Source: Blastomussa wellsi
Taxonomy: Eukaryota > Cnidaria > Anthozoa > Scleractinia > Plerogyridae
Reading direction: 5' to 3'
Length of the DNA: 64,000 nt
Assembly (NCBI GenBank): GCA_947652115.1
Contig: OX393566.1
Span: 25,580,248-25,644,247 of the forward strand
Below, one piece after another: positions 46,401 through 64,000 of the stretch. Position 1 is the stretch's first letter. Every line of letters starts with the position of its first letter. Under the pieces are notes generated by a model. That model was not told where the DNA came from and did no database searches. It saw only the letters and a program-made list of their open reading frames with translations. The position numbers and the translations under genes are program-made.

Positions 46401-49400
46401 TTATTAATCAAACCCCTCAATGATCAACGATATTTTAGTATTAACCGTGATTTTATAGCTATGATAATTTTATGTACAGTGTATGTACATCATCCTTCGA
46501 TAATGACAACATTTAGATGGGGGTGGTATGCACAAGGCTTGGTGGGGAGAAACGACTGCAACTCCCTCGCACACACTGCCCCTAACTAAACCACCACATA
46601 CACAGGCTAATTTGTGGACATTTTAAATACATCCATACAAAAGTCACATCATACAAAACATCAACTGTTACATTTGTATCTTAGAATAATTTGCAATTAT
46701 GTTGGAAAAGAAAACTATTTTTTCCTAACCTGTTTGTTTTAAATATATTTTCCAAAATCAACAAAATAAAGAGTGATGCCTCAACATCTTCAGACATCAG
46801 AATCTGCACAAAACGTTTGGACTGCAATACTGCAATGAGAAGCAATTTTAAGTTGAATCTGATTATTGTGCTTTTCAAAAGTTTGCAAACTCTGAAGTTC
46901 AAAACCTAACCAATGATTGCGCTTTTCGCTGCCGTCAATCATAATTATGGTGACAGCCAATGAACCTTGAAAATCAGAAACAAACAAAAGTTACGGATTG
47001 AAGTCGACCATTCACAACCGACAGACGTGACCTTAATTATGATCCTGTTGAAGTGAACTTCTGATTGACAGCAGCGAAATACGTGACCGTCAATATGAGC
47101 AGAGTTTTCATGCTATTGAAAGGTGCAGTAAAAAAACTGAACTGAAGCTCAAAACCTAACTAAACATTGTGTTTATGGTGTCATCATTCATTGCCGTTCT
47201 CATCATTTATTAGAACTGCTGCAAATACCATTGTAAGTGAGAAACACATGGGAGTTGTAAAGCCATTCCAAGGAGTTCACTATTGTCCTGAAGCTTTGAA
47301 AATACTTCTTCTTTTCGGTAATCTGTTTTAAGAGTAATAAGAATTTATAATAAAATATACATTATGAGAGAATCCAAAGTAATCAATAACTGGGCAATTG
47401 GGCAATATGTTTGGCATGAATTTGACCTTGAACTTTATATTACATGTACATGTAATTTTGAATACAATTGTGTTAAACTTAAATTCAAATTTGACTGAAA
47501 TTTCAGTTCTTTTTATTAATAATACTTTTGACTTTTATTGGGAGTTGTACATGGCTCATTTTAATGTTTACTGTATAATGTACAATAATTATATTAATAA
47601 TAATGTAGTTTTTAACATTATGACAACATTTGTTTTAAGATGGAATAAATAATCAGAATCTTACATCTCTAGCTTTGACACTCAAGTCAAGCAACTTTGC
47701 TGCCAAAGTAAGCACATTGTCCACCACATCAGGTAGAAAGGTTTCGTCATATTTTTTCACTTCTGGCAGTTTGAGACCGACACAGCTCTGACATAAAATT
47801 GTTCCCAACTGGGTCGCGGTAGTCCAATCTCCAGCTATAGAAGTGAAGTCCTGTTTCAAGGCTGCAGGGGAAAAATGAGATACAGGCTTTTAGAGTGCAA
47901 CCATCTTCATCACAGAGGCTTGTGTCAGGAATAGCAGGTGTTAACAGTATGCATCAAACACTTAAAGAGTAGACAGCTGTTTTACATGAGCTTGTTTGAT
48001 GCAAGCTGATTGCTATGAACAGAGTACCTTGCCAAATATAATCCAGCAGCTGGCAGACCTCAGGTACAGTTGTAGTCTGAAGTGTCAGACGTTCTCTCAC
48101 CCTAGTCCCCTGAGGTGCTCACAGTTCAGACGTTTTTCTTGCTCGTGCCTCAGGGGATTAGGGCGGGAAGACTCTGACACTTCAGAATAGAACTCAGACA
48201 GTTAACGGCCTCTTTTGAAACCCCTGGAGTACATCCCAGAGAGGGGGGTAGTCTCCATATGGGCTGTTCGAGGACATGCCACTGGATAGGGTATGGTTTT
48301 TGACCCCTCAGTCCAGGGTATATAATAGACTGTCCTTATCAGTTAAAAGCTTTATTTAACCAAGGAGCACCTTCCACAATCTGTTCTCCCAGGTGTCCCT
48401 GTCAATCAGCCAGTGATCAGTCAGTAAAAGATCATTTTCAGGGGTAGATATTAGCACTATAATATAAAAAAATGCTTTCCTTTGTCCTTAAAGTGCACCT
48501 AACCCCAAAATATTATTTCCGCTAAAATAAACCTTTGCACCAGTTTGAAACGCATTGCACCTTTTGTTTCTCCTTTTTCCCAATTTCTGACTATTTATAG
48601 CATTCAAAAGTTATGAAAAATTGTGCATCATTTGTTCCACGACCGAGTCAGAAGGGGCGTGGGTCTATTCCCTGTTTGACGTCACAAACTGATTTGAATA
48701 GCATCAAGTCTTTGTAAACATGCATGCACATTAGTTTATGACATCAAATAGGGAAAAGACCCACACCCTTCTGACTCAATAGTGGAACAAATGACGCACA
48801 ACTTTAAATGCTATAAATAGACAGAATTTTGTGAAAAGGAGAAACAAAGGGTGCAATGCGTTTTGAACTGGTGCAAAGGCTTATTTTAGTGAAAAAAATA
48901 TTTTGGGATTATAGGTGCACTTTAACAGGGTAGGTGTCTGATGTTATTTTCGTCCTAAACAGGGTCAGGGTTTTAATTATTTAAACCTCCAGAAGCACCC
49001 CTTTACCATGAGCCAATTACCACCCCTCCCCCCAGGACTAGATCACTGAATCAGCATTATGGAGAATGCATGACAAGTACATGTAGAGCACACTGTACAT
49101 GTATTTCTCCTCTGGTACAGAAAAGGACCCTTGTGCAACATAATTATCAGCATGAAATGCAAAATTGACTGTTCCTTGTACAATTACCTAAATTGCAAAC
49201 CTGGATGACATCATATGTCCACAAGTCATTCCTGATAATAGTTCCCAGGCTACTCCGAGGTGGGCCCAGATCAAGGATGTCTGCAACAAAAACAGCAAAA
49301 CTATAATAAACACCACCACCAATAGACCATGGAAATGAGGTTAGGATGGTTGGTATGTTCAATTAGAATAGTATTATTAAATATAGTACTCAGGCTTTTT

Positions 49401-50139
49401 TAATGCAATTCTATAATGTTGCATTGTGCATCCTCACTGTCTATAATTTCACATGCAATCAGCATGAGAGCATTAAGACAAACTGCAGCAGATTTTTCTT
49501 TGCCTGGGTTTGGAGACCTACTATGTCATTTTTTTCTCATTTGGAAATGAGTAAATATAACATTCTCTATCGTAAAATAAATACAAATCAATTCTCGGTG
49601 TAGAAAAAAAGAAACAATGATCAAAACTTGTATTTAGCAAGCCAATTCTGAATATAATAATGACATATTAAGGAACAGGTTGGAGACATGAAATTTCTCC
49701 TCTTGTTTTCAACTCAATATCTCACTCACTCGCTGCGCTCACTCGTGAGATATCTCCGCACACTATCATTTGTCTTAGCAGGCACTTCAAGTGCTTGTAT
49801 GTACATGGGGTAAATTTATCAAAAGTCTGCGACTCACCAAAGGTATGATGTAGTTGATTTGCAGACATTTTGGCGAGAAGTTTGCCTCACAACTAAACTA
49901 ATAGATAACTGCAAAATCATTACTGTTGACAACAGCCAGTTGTATGCACAAGGTTCAGTTTCGCTTTGACTTGCACTGAACGCTAGCTGTTGGATGGTTT
50001 GTCGATTGATGATTCACGAATGAGTACCTTTAAGTTGTAACAGTAAAACAGGGACATTACTGTCATCTGTTTCCGCTACCTCAGCCGTAAGATGAAGGAC
50101 TCGTTGACGGGCTTGTTCTGTTTCTTCATCGTTTGCCAT
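40417..50139 (-). CDS. IQCB1: IQCB1 (NPHP5), ciliary transition-zone protein, complete
   Basis: Calmodulin- and CEP290-binding protein of the ciliary base; the human gene underlies Senior-Loken syndrome. Thirteen coding exons (minus): 50028-50139, 49188-49280, 47665-47861, 47229-47322, 46730-46829, 46266-46361, 45141-45218, 44239-44347, 43612-44013, 42849-42971, 42330-42374, 41413-41524 and 40417-40631. Phases match; 1776 bp, 591 aa (human 598). Residues 1-290 are the helical CEP290-interacting region, e.g. DWTTATQLGTILCQSCVGL and TLYSILDEIVFK. IQ motifs are at about 298-318 (AATVIQAFYRG), 391-411 (AANKIQAAFRG) and 419-436, with a charged coiled coil at 334-375. The C terminus has LPWWKKLWDEEE, matching the human APWWKKL. 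Donors GTTTGT (twice) and GTTCGT are weak, but phase and alignment support them. Confidence 0.94.
40946..41091. mobile_element. MITE with GGTGGATCTAGG / CTGGATCCGCC ends
   Basis: GGTGGATCTAGGGGAGGGGC at the left is an imperfect inverse of CCCCGTTAGCTCAAGGTCTG + GATCCGCC at the right. Non-coding and intronic in IQCB1. The GGCGGATCCAG-type terminus is common among hAT-like MITEs. A related fragment is near 22233. Confidence 0.55.
42578..42815. mobile_element. TTAA-flanked MITE with AGGAGC ends
   Basis: AGGAGCAACGTCA at the left and TGACGAAGCTCCT at the right are inverted. TTAA lies on both sides (42574-42577 and 42816-42819). It is 238 bp, non-coding and in IQCB1 intron 10. A partial copy is at 17539. 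Confidence 0.8.
44443..44521. repeat. 79-bp direct repeat, copy 1 (IQCB1 intron 7)
   Basis: Matches 45294-45372 in the same orientation with one substitution (TAGCG versus TCGCG). The pair flanks coding exon 7 (45141-45218) and 770 bp of intron. Confidence 0.9.
45294..45372. repeat. 79-bp direct repeat, copy 2 (IQCB1 intron 6)
   Basis: Partner of 44443-44521. The near-identity indicates recent duplication or gene conversion. Confidence 0.9.
45488..45668. mobile_element. GGCCATTTTCCGAGTTCCC MITE, complete
   Basis: The left end GGCCATTTTCCGAGTTCCC is the inverse of the right end GAGAACTCGGAAATGGCC, with TA on both sides. The 181-bp element folds back around CATTTTCATATGAATGG. A partial copy is at 19322, and a third, weak copy is near 44738-44846. 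Confidence 0.85.
48077..48185. mobile_element. Foldback MITE (CTGAAGTGTCAGA)
   Basis: Arms of about 45 bp: CTGAAGTGTCAGACGTTCTC with CCCTAGTCCCCTGAGG at the left, inverted at the right as CCTCAGGGGATTAGGG with TCTGACACTTCAG. It lies in IQCB1 intron 2. Confidence 0.8.
48492..48921. mobile_element. TTAA-flanked foldback MITE, copy 2
   Basis: A 430-bp near-palindrome of the same family as 14001-14414: AGTGCACCTAACCCC at the left, ATAGGTGCACT at the right, with TTAA on both sides (48488-48491 and 48922-48925). The central CGACCGAGTCA and TTGTGCATCATTTGTTCCAC blocks are shared between copies. Confidence 0.88.
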
Positions 50140-55241
<5,102 letters not shown>

Positions 55242-57000
55242 GGGAATTTTCTGATGTTTCATTTTAGTTACACTTAGCGCTTGGCTGTTGTCCAGGGATA
55301 ATGGGTTATCTGATCTTGCAAAAACGTTTTACAACAACAGTCTGAGAGCTGTATGCGAGGCATCTACACCAAGTATATTTTTGGTCTCTCTTAGCACCTC
55401 TCTCTTCATTCGAGTTTTATTACTTTTTAACTGTAAAAGACAGCAATAGTTGTTTTTTCTTCATTGAAAGTCTGTAGGTCGACAATTTTCCCATTGCTGA
55501 CGAAGCTTGCCAAGACTGACTTCCACACATGTGCAGTCCTGTTCATATACACAACTAAAAACTTTGTATGCAAAGCGAAAATACAAGATTTATGTTTACT
55601 TACAAGCATTTAACCACAGATGTTTAGGTCTTCCAATAATTGTTAACAGTAATCAACAATTTTTTAAGCCTAGAAGTGAATTGAATCATCAACTTTTACT
55701 TCTAATCAATCTCTTTATGATGTCTTTAAAACTACATTAAGCATATTATAGGTTGTGAGAACAGAGAACTTTAACAGATAAATGTTTTGACCAAAATGAA
55801 ATTCTCCAAAGGAAATGTAAAGAAAATGTGTGGAACACAGTTAAGAGAATTTTTAAGTTTCTGTTATCTTATGAATGACATGCAGTTTAGTGTAAAAAGG
55901 GAACTGAAATGGCCATTCTCAACCAACGATTATTCTGCACCACCAACGTTTAAAACTTGTAAACTGTGCCTATTCTTCTCCCTTACTGTTAAAATTTGTT
56001 AACTTTTACTTGGAAGTTTCTATAATCCATTGGAATATTTTGTCTTTGCAAACATGGTATTTTGGCTTCACTAGATTTTCAAGAAATTATGTACAGACAC
56101 TTCAGTTCTTAAACGTGGACGAGAAAAATAGATTTAACTTTGCACTTTGCACTGAGAAAGGTGTGAAATGCATCATTACTGTTACCATCCATTTTATAGC
56201 AGAGTTCAATATTTCACTGTCATCATCCCAAAACTGTTGAAGTTGTGTAGAATTTTTGTAAATTGTTATGACATGTATAGTCCACATTGCCAAGTTGGGA
56301 ATGCACCATGTACTGTATGTTTAATCTTGTACTTGCAACTGTTGTAGCGTAGTTTTAGAACATAGCAGATTATTTTTATTATTGGAATGTGTAGATTATG
56401 ATCTAGTTACATGTACTGAACAGTACTTTACCTTCAGTAAGCAAAGATCTCTAAAAGTTAAGTAGTTTTTTCTGTTGTATTCTATCCTGTGTTGCAGGCA
56501 TGTTGTCCTCTTGTTTTTCACCTCCCCTCCCGCTTTATGCCTGCATGCAGGCTAGTTTTACTCAGGCTTCCTCTTGTAGTCCAAAGAGCTCTTGAAAGTG
56601 TTTTTGCCAAGGGTGAATTAATGAAATCATTAGTGCAGATTTGATTTCATTTAAACTGGTTTCGGCAATCCACTCTTCAAATGAAGATTTGAAAATCCAA
56701 AACAAGGCTCAGTTCAAAACTTGTCAGTATTGATTGGATTTTGTCTGGCTTCAAGAGACTGCAAACTGCACAAGTGGGAATTTGACCATAATTTGCATAA
56801 TTTTGGTTGCAAATAGTCACCAGCGAAATGTCACACAGCATTTTCTCATTTTGTTCATCATTTGCTTTTATCAACCCTCTCTTACTATCAAAAGAGAAGC
56901 AAAACATTTTGGCACACTGAAAAGGCACAAAAATACTTCTTTCAGAAGAAGAAAGTGGGAAAAATGATGCTGAACCAATGCAAATTAGGGATATTTTTCA
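55242..57000. other. HP1 3' flank, no further gene recognised
   Basis: Probably includes a long 3' UTR. AT-rich; open frames on both strands have no family features. Confidence 0.45.
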
Positions 57001-57002
57001 AA

Positions 57003-57171
57003 GGGTGCGTTCCTTTGGGGTGATCTGGGTTAGGATCAGTGATCCGAGATCACTCAGATCATGCAGTGAATCCTTGCTCAGAGTGGGTTTGACGGCGCCT
57101 TTGATGCACCGCAATCCGAGTGATCTCGGATCACTGATCGTGATCTACATCATGAAGCCAGGCAATGATCC
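57003..57171. mobile_element. GATC-rich foldback MITE
   Basis: 57034-57055 and 57118-57139 are exact 22-bp inverted repeats (GATCAGTGATCCGAGATCAC core). The left outer end GGGTGCGTTCCTTTGGGG has only a weak inverted counterpart. 57172-59900 beyond it shows no gene I can support. Confidence 0.7.
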
Positions 57172-59926
57172 AATGTGTTGAATTGGCGCTTGTTTTGAAT
57201 TTTCATCTCATCGTTTGAAGAACAGATTATTGAACCCAGTAATAGAATCAAATTTGTGTTAATGAATTCATTAATCCACCCTTGGCAGGAACACTTGAGC
57301 TTCCTTGATAGTAAGTTCATTTCCACTTCTTTGATGTGATCTAACATCTGCTTTATGTTACAAAGAGAAAATTAGTAAGTCAAGAAGGTGTTGTAACCGA
57401 CAAAAAGGAAGTGAAATACATCTGTCAAATATTATCTTATATTACCACAGAAAAAACTCTTATCCAAGGCCTGTGAAGGGTTTTGTTTAACTGAAATAAA
57501 AACAAACCCTCCATTTCTAGAATTTTTTCTCAGATATAAGTAAATTAAAGTAATTGTTACTTGCTTAATGTTGCCTTTTTTCGCATCAGGAAATGTCACT
57601 AGTTTGGACTGATAAAACGAAATGTGGTTGGACATGGCATTGTGTCACACTACTTCGTTTTAACATTTGATCCTGTTCATTTTGAATTTGTTTCATATGA
57701 AAGGGACATTGTTTAATGGTTTACAGCAGTGTGTTAAACAATTTGCCACCTAGAAAAAATTGACTGGACACAAATGTCTAACCACATGGTTGTGTCAGAC
57801 ATAAGAATATTTTGCCTTGTCAGTTGACCATTAGAATGCAAGCAGTATCTCTTGCTCTAAAATCTTTGAGATGAACATGAGAATTGTAAGTGCGCAACTC
57901 GTGGCTCATTGCTTCGCTGTTCAATGCTTTAATGTCTTGCTAGCATTTTTCATCTTTGTTGCATATTTTAGTGTAAGAGATACTTCTGTCTAAGACAGGT
58001 TAAGTTGACAGACTGTTATTTGCAGTGCTGAAGTTAATTTGACAGTGATAAGCATGCTAGGTATCTTTGCTTATTGAACGTTCACTAATCCTGGTGTATG
58101 ATGTGTAAAATAAATTAGATTCTTTGTAGTTTCTTGGTTCAGTTTTTAAGTGCAAATTAACTAAGAACTGCCATAAAAGAACTTGGTTATCAATTTTAGG
58201 TTGCATAGATTAGCATTTTTTTTTCTTTTTTGAGAATGCAAGAGCAGTATGATGTACCAGTCAAATTGAAGCTTCAACATCCCTCCAGCAATCCCCTCCC
58301 CAGGCCAAAAAGGCATTCAAATGCCCCCATCCCAGGGAGAATTAATAAGTGACCAGATTACCATTTCAACTTTTTTGCGAAGAAGCCACAATGTTTTTAA
58401 AATCCTCTAAACTCACCATGTTGGCCTCTGGTATGATTTATCAACCCATGTGGAATTGCTGGGACAACGTGAAATTGAGGCTACACTTCGAATTCCCCAT
58501 CCCCAGGGAAGGTAAAAGCATCAAATGCCTGGGGATAGGGGATGTTAAAGGTTCTATTTGACTGGTACATAAAAGTCATTTTCCTTTTTATACATCATCT
58601 CACACCCAAAGCTTTTTCATGTGTCCTTCCTGGACCTGAAATGACCACCATGCTGACTTGGCATTTGAGGGGTAGAGAAAAACATGAGGATGTGGTAGTA
58701 AATGTTTTGTTGAACTTCACTTTATTGGCTGTTGTAGAGAAGGGGCCATCGTAGGGAGGTTTGCCATTAGAATTAAAGTGTATGGATTGTCACACGATTG
58801 GGGTAAGAAATCCCAGCTGACGTAGAGTGGTCACCTTTAGTGGAGGTTTGACTGGACCATTACCTGTTCAGTGATCAACTTCAAAAAACAATAATGTTTG
58901 TAACCACCATTTGTTTTCTTATGGATATATCAATTAACAGATGCAAGCTGAGCCCCAGGGACCCTCCTCCAGAGCCTGTATGGGTTTATGCTCAGTACAG
59001 TCACATGACAACCAAATTCTATTGACTTCATGGGTTTACCACAACTCTTACCCATGGTGCGCTGCTGGCACACTTCTTGCCCTGGAGCTCTGCTATCAAT
59101 GAACAAGCCTGAGCCACAGGGATGTCAACATAAGAGAAAAAAGTAATTGAAATCATATTATCCAGGTGGTGGAGGTCCATTGGTCCAGTAGTTGATAAAC
59201 AGATCATATTTTCTGAAAGCAATTATCCACCAGTCAAGCGAGGGAAAACTTTAACACTTGCTTTCAGCAGAACCCAAGTATGACCACTTTTAATTAAGTT
59301 CACATTGTTTCATTATCCAATCAGAAGCTGAGGAAAGTTTCCAGTAACTTCTGATTGGATAACGACTATGTGAAAGACTGTGAAAAAATTAATTGAAAGG
59401 GCTAGGTGTGTCATCACAAGTTTTAAATTCACAGCGAAGACAGACATCTCTATAAACTGGGACAAGGTTAAAAATAAATGGGGAGGGGGAGGGTGGGTGG
59501 GAGTATGCACACCCACCAGCTGCTCGTGCCTTTGGTGATTGCAGATCTTGCATCATCTATGCCAAAAGTCTAGATGGACAGTTGGCAGTGCTGATGGTGT
59601 ATGTCTTAGAAAGAGTTTACTACAACGATAAAGAAATACCAACAAGCGCTTGGGGAAACGGTGATCCATAAATAAAGAGGCAGAGGCAAAACAAAACTCA
59701 CATTTCTTTATAACATCTCTTTAATAAGAAAACATTTTGATTAATTTCCATGGTTTTGCTTTGCTATAGAAATTATATGGTACGGTTCATTGCATTCTGT
59801 ATGAACACAGCTGAAGCTTGATCGTAAAATCCACACATCATGGCAGAGAAGTTAACCTGTGCCTCATTTCCTAGCAGATGATGGAAGCAAATTTTACAGC
59901 AAAGCTTCTCATACAGTTCACTTGTT

Positions 59927-60612
59927 TTAGGCCCAAAGAAGACTGAAAATAAAAAACGCAAATCATAACTCAATTGAACGCAATCTAACTCTCTCACAAA
60001 AAGTTTTCAGTTCGATTGTGTTATTATCGAACCAATTGAACTCAATCGTTCGACTAGCTTCAAGTGGGTTCAATTGAGTTTGATTACTGAACAGTTTGAT
60101 TAGTTACATCGATCGGGATTTACGTCACTAATTAATGATGCCCTGTTAGAGTAAAATTTGGACAGGCGACATGATGTTGCAACAACGAAATGGAAGTTGA
60201 TGAAATGATGATGAACGATAAGACTGAATACAACACAAAGTTGCCGACGTTTCAAACCTGTGACATGATAACGGTTGAAATTCAAACAAGGGACATACAA
60301 TTGCAATACATTCTCCCTGAAGTCAGAACTCACCTCAGCAAAGTTGGCTCTGGCATTCCAGGTTCACCGCCTTGCTTTAATCCTAAAAAAGTGTGAAAGT
60401 ATTTACCATTTAGTATCTACAAATTTTTATATGTAACCTTCAGCTTTTATAGTAAAATTCAATAATTTGGATACACATGTGATCATGCGTTCTGACATCG
60501 ACACCTTACCTAGATATATAATCAATGGAATGAATCCCCAATGGAATGCTGTCTTACTAAATTTAATGACAGTCTGGATGCGTTTCTTCGTCTCTGGTCT
60601 CATCTTAACCAT
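59927..60612 (-). CDS. TOMM7: TOMM7, small subunit of the mitochondrial outer-membrane TOM complex, complete
   Basis: Tail-anchored-like 55-residue subunit that modulates assembly and stability of the protein-import pore. Three coding exons (minus): 60510-60612, 60334-60382 and 59927-59942; 168 bp in phase. The protein starts MVKMRPETKKRIQTVIKFSK. The single membrane segment is about FHWGFIPLIIYLG. The hallmark GGEPGMPEPTLL follows, ending SLLWA; human ends LSLLWG, and both have 55 residues. The last exon holds only 16 coding nt, including the stop. The exact length match and conserved PGMPEPT make this secure. Confidence 0.95.
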
Positions 60613-60677
60613 GGTGTATTAAGAAGGTTTTATATTTGACACTGGTTTACGTCCTTAGAGTTGCGAGAAAATAATGT

Positions 60678-60687
60678 AAAATGGCGG
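60678..60687 (+). promoter_or_regulatory. YY1-like motif upstream of TOMM7
   Basis: AAAATGGCGG, 66 bp upstream of the TOMM7 start codon and antisense to the gene. It fits AAnATGGCGG. Confidence 0.45.
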
Positions 60688-60872
60688 ATTATACCCAGAA
60701 GCCATTTCGTGCCTACAATAGCTAAGGTGAGCGGCGGCTAAGCCCAACACCACAGGTTACCCAGACTCACAAAAACAATTTCGCCCGAGTCCTGTGTCAC
60801 GATTGTGTGGTGCCCGTGATAGACGTTATAGGCCACCGAATACGCAGCAGTGTACATATCTTATTTTTTTTT

Positions 60873-60940
60873 CAGTATGTAAAAATGCAGCTATTGTGCC
60901 AATTATCAGTATGTAAAAATGCACCTATTGTGCCAATTAT
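60873..60940. repeat. 34-bp tandem duplication
   Basis: Two units beginning CAGTATGTAAAAATGC, at 60873-60906 and 60907-60940, differing at one base. Confidence 0.95.
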
Positions 60941-63900
60941 ATGGTGATTAGATTATTACAGTTTTCGGCCCACACGTTTGATTTCTCGCTCCAAGACGTC
61001 TTTCCTGTTTGTCTAGCAAGCATGACTTTTACACAATAAATACGGTGAATGTTTATCTTGGCTAGGACCTCCCTGAAAATAAGTGTCAAGGTTATCAACG
61101 TTTTGCATTTATTCCTCCATCTTGATTATCTGATACTTGTTTTCTTCACAACTCTGGTAGACATGCAATCTATGGTTTTCAAGAGCCTTGGTGTGAGCGA
61201 CTTCTAGCCTTTTACCCCCAAACATGTCCATATCTTCCCGTTGGGAGCGCAGCTTGAGGGTTTTATCCTGATGGACGGTTATTTATCTGAGAGCGATGCA
61301 CAAGGCTACAGTAGTTCAGATATTTGTGTGCGAGGCGCGTGATGTCAACTGATGGCGCGGAAGCGGGCGATGACCGTTCCGCAGTCGACACACGCGCCGC
61401 GCCCTTGCGCGTCTATCGCGCAGCCTAACAAGCAAATCTCCAGTGCCCACATTGAAGCTGATTGAGGCAAACCTATATAAAATTCTGAAAGAAGCTAAGA
61501 ATTTAACTTCCAGGAAATGAGCAACGACTGTATTTATTGACTTCCGTTCGTTTCAGCTCTGATCAGCTCTTTTCTCACTGAGGTTGTTAACGAGCTATAA
61601 TAAAACGAACCTCCCGTCATAACAAATAAATCATGTTGAAATTTGGCCATTTTTCCAATAAACTAAACATTGAGTGGGAACTTCACAGGCCTGAGTTGAT
61701 AACGCATACTGAACTATACTGGTCAATCTGGGATGCTTATGCACACCTCTACCATACATCAATTTTATTGAATTCAACAAATAATCTGTAACAGAAATTG
61801 TTATGGGAATCAATGAATCTATGGCTAAAGCTGTACTGCTGAATGCTAGCTTGTCTTAGGGTTTTAGTACTGAATAGTTACACGTTTACCAAGATTAGTA
61901 TCCAATTCATTTGAAATGTTTATTTCAACGCTGAATGCGGGGGTTCGAAGAAACCTTACAACACTTTTCATCGCCAAAATCAATTTCGATTGACATAAAA
62001 AACAATGTAGCAGTCGAGAAAGGTAAAAATATTTATAAGATAAATTACTACACACTATTGCCTTCTCGTACAAACCAAACAACAAATTCGGCAGATTTCA
62101 GAAGAAGCAATTTTTCGCACAAAATATAAACAAAGTTGAGTCGGAGGTCGTTAACTGTACAGGTTTACGTTTCAGTTCGTAACGCGAGAGACATTTTAAG
62201 TATTTTAACCATATGAAATTTAGTCTCCTCTTTTCAGTTGACTAGCTATTTGTTTTGTTTTAGGACTCCAATTTTAATAACAGCTCTATCTTGTTTATAT
62301 TATTCAGTAAAAGCAGAATAATTTTCCTGGAGAAGTTGCCGCCAATTAACAATAAAAACTGATACGGGAAAAGAACGTTTTATCGTTCAGTGAAACCGAT
62401 CGTTAGTCTTTAGGTATTGGAATGAATTACTGTTCAATAAATCGCGGTTTTATAGCAATTCATGTGAAAATCATCTTCTTTTTGTTAAAAATTGTGTTTC
62501 ATTTAGACTTCCGGACGCTGGGAGATGGTGGAAGGCCACAATAACACGTAATAGTTTTGGTTACAACACGATGCCTGTGGTGAGCATTAAAATTGTTACT
62601 TTTAATTTGAATTTTGTTTTGACTTTGTCGGCGACGAAAAAGAAAAGTTCAATCAGTGTTCTGCTTCAAATCAGGAGCAATGAAAGGTGTTCGTCGACAG
62701 CGGCGAAGTTTGATGATTAAACTTATCGAGAACTGCTTGTGAAAACGGTGTCGTTCACTTCAGTTTTGATGTAGTTGTATGTGTAAGTCAACTGGCTTAG
62801 GGGTAGAAATCTTAATATCGTTTTGTTAATTTTATCTTTTTAAAAGTTACATCCGTTATGCGTTTGTTGTAAAGTCCTTATCGCTTTAGGTGACAAAATC
62901 TATTCAATGAACTTAATCAATTAAATGAAACTGGTCTTCGACTTTTGTTTTTATTTTAACATGACTTAGTGGCTATTTGCATCAATTTTGTACAGTATTC
63001 AATCTTAAAGGTAGATCTCTATTTTGTTTGACGAAACGAAACGAAATAGCCGGAATTCCGCGCGAATAAGCTGAAACAAACATCCCTCTTCAACATTATC
63101 TTGTAACTTCCTCGTGCGTAAAAGCTACGTACTTCGCTCAAACAATCAACCAGAGCACGGAACAATAGTTTTCGAGGAAACCAAACCTCCACAATATTAC
63201 GTGCATTAACCATCGACGGAAGTGAATCCATTAGGGGTACCCTAACAGGACAGCTGATTCGGTTAATTTGTTTACTCTTTGAAATCAAAGAAAGATTTTA
63301 ACTGGCGGTAAACATTCAGCTAAGATTCACTCACTGCTCAGAGTAGACAACGTCTCGCTGAAGAATCAGAGAGATTCAAACGGCTCTAACAACTTAAACG
63401 GTAAGCACTTTGTGGCTAAGTTTAACCCAATTTTATGTAACCGGCAAGTTTTCCCATCCCGTTAGTTCTTGGCTTGCTTTTGAGTCTGTAATTTAATTGG
63501 GTTCTTTGTCGAAGAAAGCCTATACAGATCGGCTAAGTACTGATCGTTAGAAGTGTTATATTCAAAATTAATACTCAGTTTAATGATACAGTTACCGTTT
63601 TCCATTTTAGTAAAATATATTCAGTTCAATTCAAACTACACTGAAATAGAGATTGCAAGTCAACAAATAATATAGTTTAAAGTTTAAAATTCACCCCCAC
63701 AAGCTCGCTGTCGTTGTCGCACTTTGCTGTGTAGCATGCGGCGAAATTAGTTAAATTTTCCGATGTGCGTTGACTTTGATACATAGAACATGTAACAAGA
63801 CTCAGCAAAATATCAATAACAATGCCAGCAATTTTTTAAAGTCTGTCTTTAGTAATGTTAATTTTGTTGATATTATAATTGGACTTTTTTACTGCTTCGT

Positions 63901-64000
63901 TGACTAACACTTCTTGCTTATTAAAGTTTGATATATATTCTCTTTAGAATTTCTTGAAAAGTTTGGCTTCGAAGAAAAAAAATTCCATGTAAAACTAAAT
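60941..64000. other. Intergenic, no gene recognised
   Basis: No convincing coding exon. 61320-61440 is a short CpG- and GC-rich stretch that could be a promoter. 63330-63401, ending in a good donor (ACG then GTAAGC), could be a non-coding first exon of a rightward gene beyond the window. Both are speculative. Confidence 0.35.

Noticed and set aside
46755..46818. Downstream AG as the start of IQCB1 exon 5
   Set aside because: Using the second CAG (before TCCAAACG) brings a stop into frame; the upstream acceptor gives VLQSKRFVQILMSED, which aligns with human.
63019..63288. 89-codon minus-strand open frame near the right end
   Set aside because: No family features, no matching splice partners and no neighbour context.

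Overview
This is nuclear DNA of a metazoan, most likely an anthozoan cnidarian such as a stony coral or sea anemone. The genes are split by many short GT-AG introns. Their proteins are clear orthologues of animal genes with near-human lengths. Introns and spacers are AT-rich and full of short inverted-repeat DNA transposons and tRNA-type SINEs of the kind common in coral genomes. The taxon is inferred from gene structure and repeat style; no species marker was seen. No rRNA gene, intact tRNA gene or CRISPR array was found.

Layout. 1-4072 (-): HELQ helicase, N-terminal part, running off the left edge. 4073-7344: two back-to-back foldback MITEs, then a ~2.46-kb Mutator-like (MULE) transposon with ~120-bp repeat-built terminal inverted repeats; its transposase remnant is followed by a histone-type 3' stem-loop. 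7345-9794: repeats only. 9795-15140 (-): CFAP410, complete in 10 coding exons. 15615-24779 (+): ATXN7L3, complete in 17 coding exons and head-to-head with CFAP410. 26819-27956 (-): two exons of an unrecognised cysteine-rich protein. 30125-37865 (+): WDR37, complete in 15 exons. 40417-50139 (-): IQCB1/NPHP5, complete in 13 exons. 50539-55241 (+): an HP1 (CBX) heterochromatin protein, three exons, head-to-head with IQCB1. 59927-60612 (-): TOMM7, three exons. 60613-64000: no gene recognised.

I rebuilt the exon chains by hand, checking splice sites, reading phase and remembered human orthologues. All six complete genes sum to multiples of three: CFAP410 294 aa, ATXN7L3 341, WDR37 496, IQCB1 591, HP1 221, TOMM7 55. 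The genes are unrelated housekeeping, chromatin, DNA-repair and ciliary genes rather than one pathway, although CFAP410 and IQCB1 are both ciliary and ATXN7L3 and HP1 are both chromatin factors. Several promoters share a YY1-like ATGGCGG motif, and two gene pairs are divergent with only 0.4-0.5 kb between start codons.

The most unusual object is the MULE remnant. Its coding tail is preceded by CCAAT and TATAAAAG motifs, and a near-canonical histone mRNA stem-loop plus a purine-rich downstream element begin about 30 nt after its stop codon.
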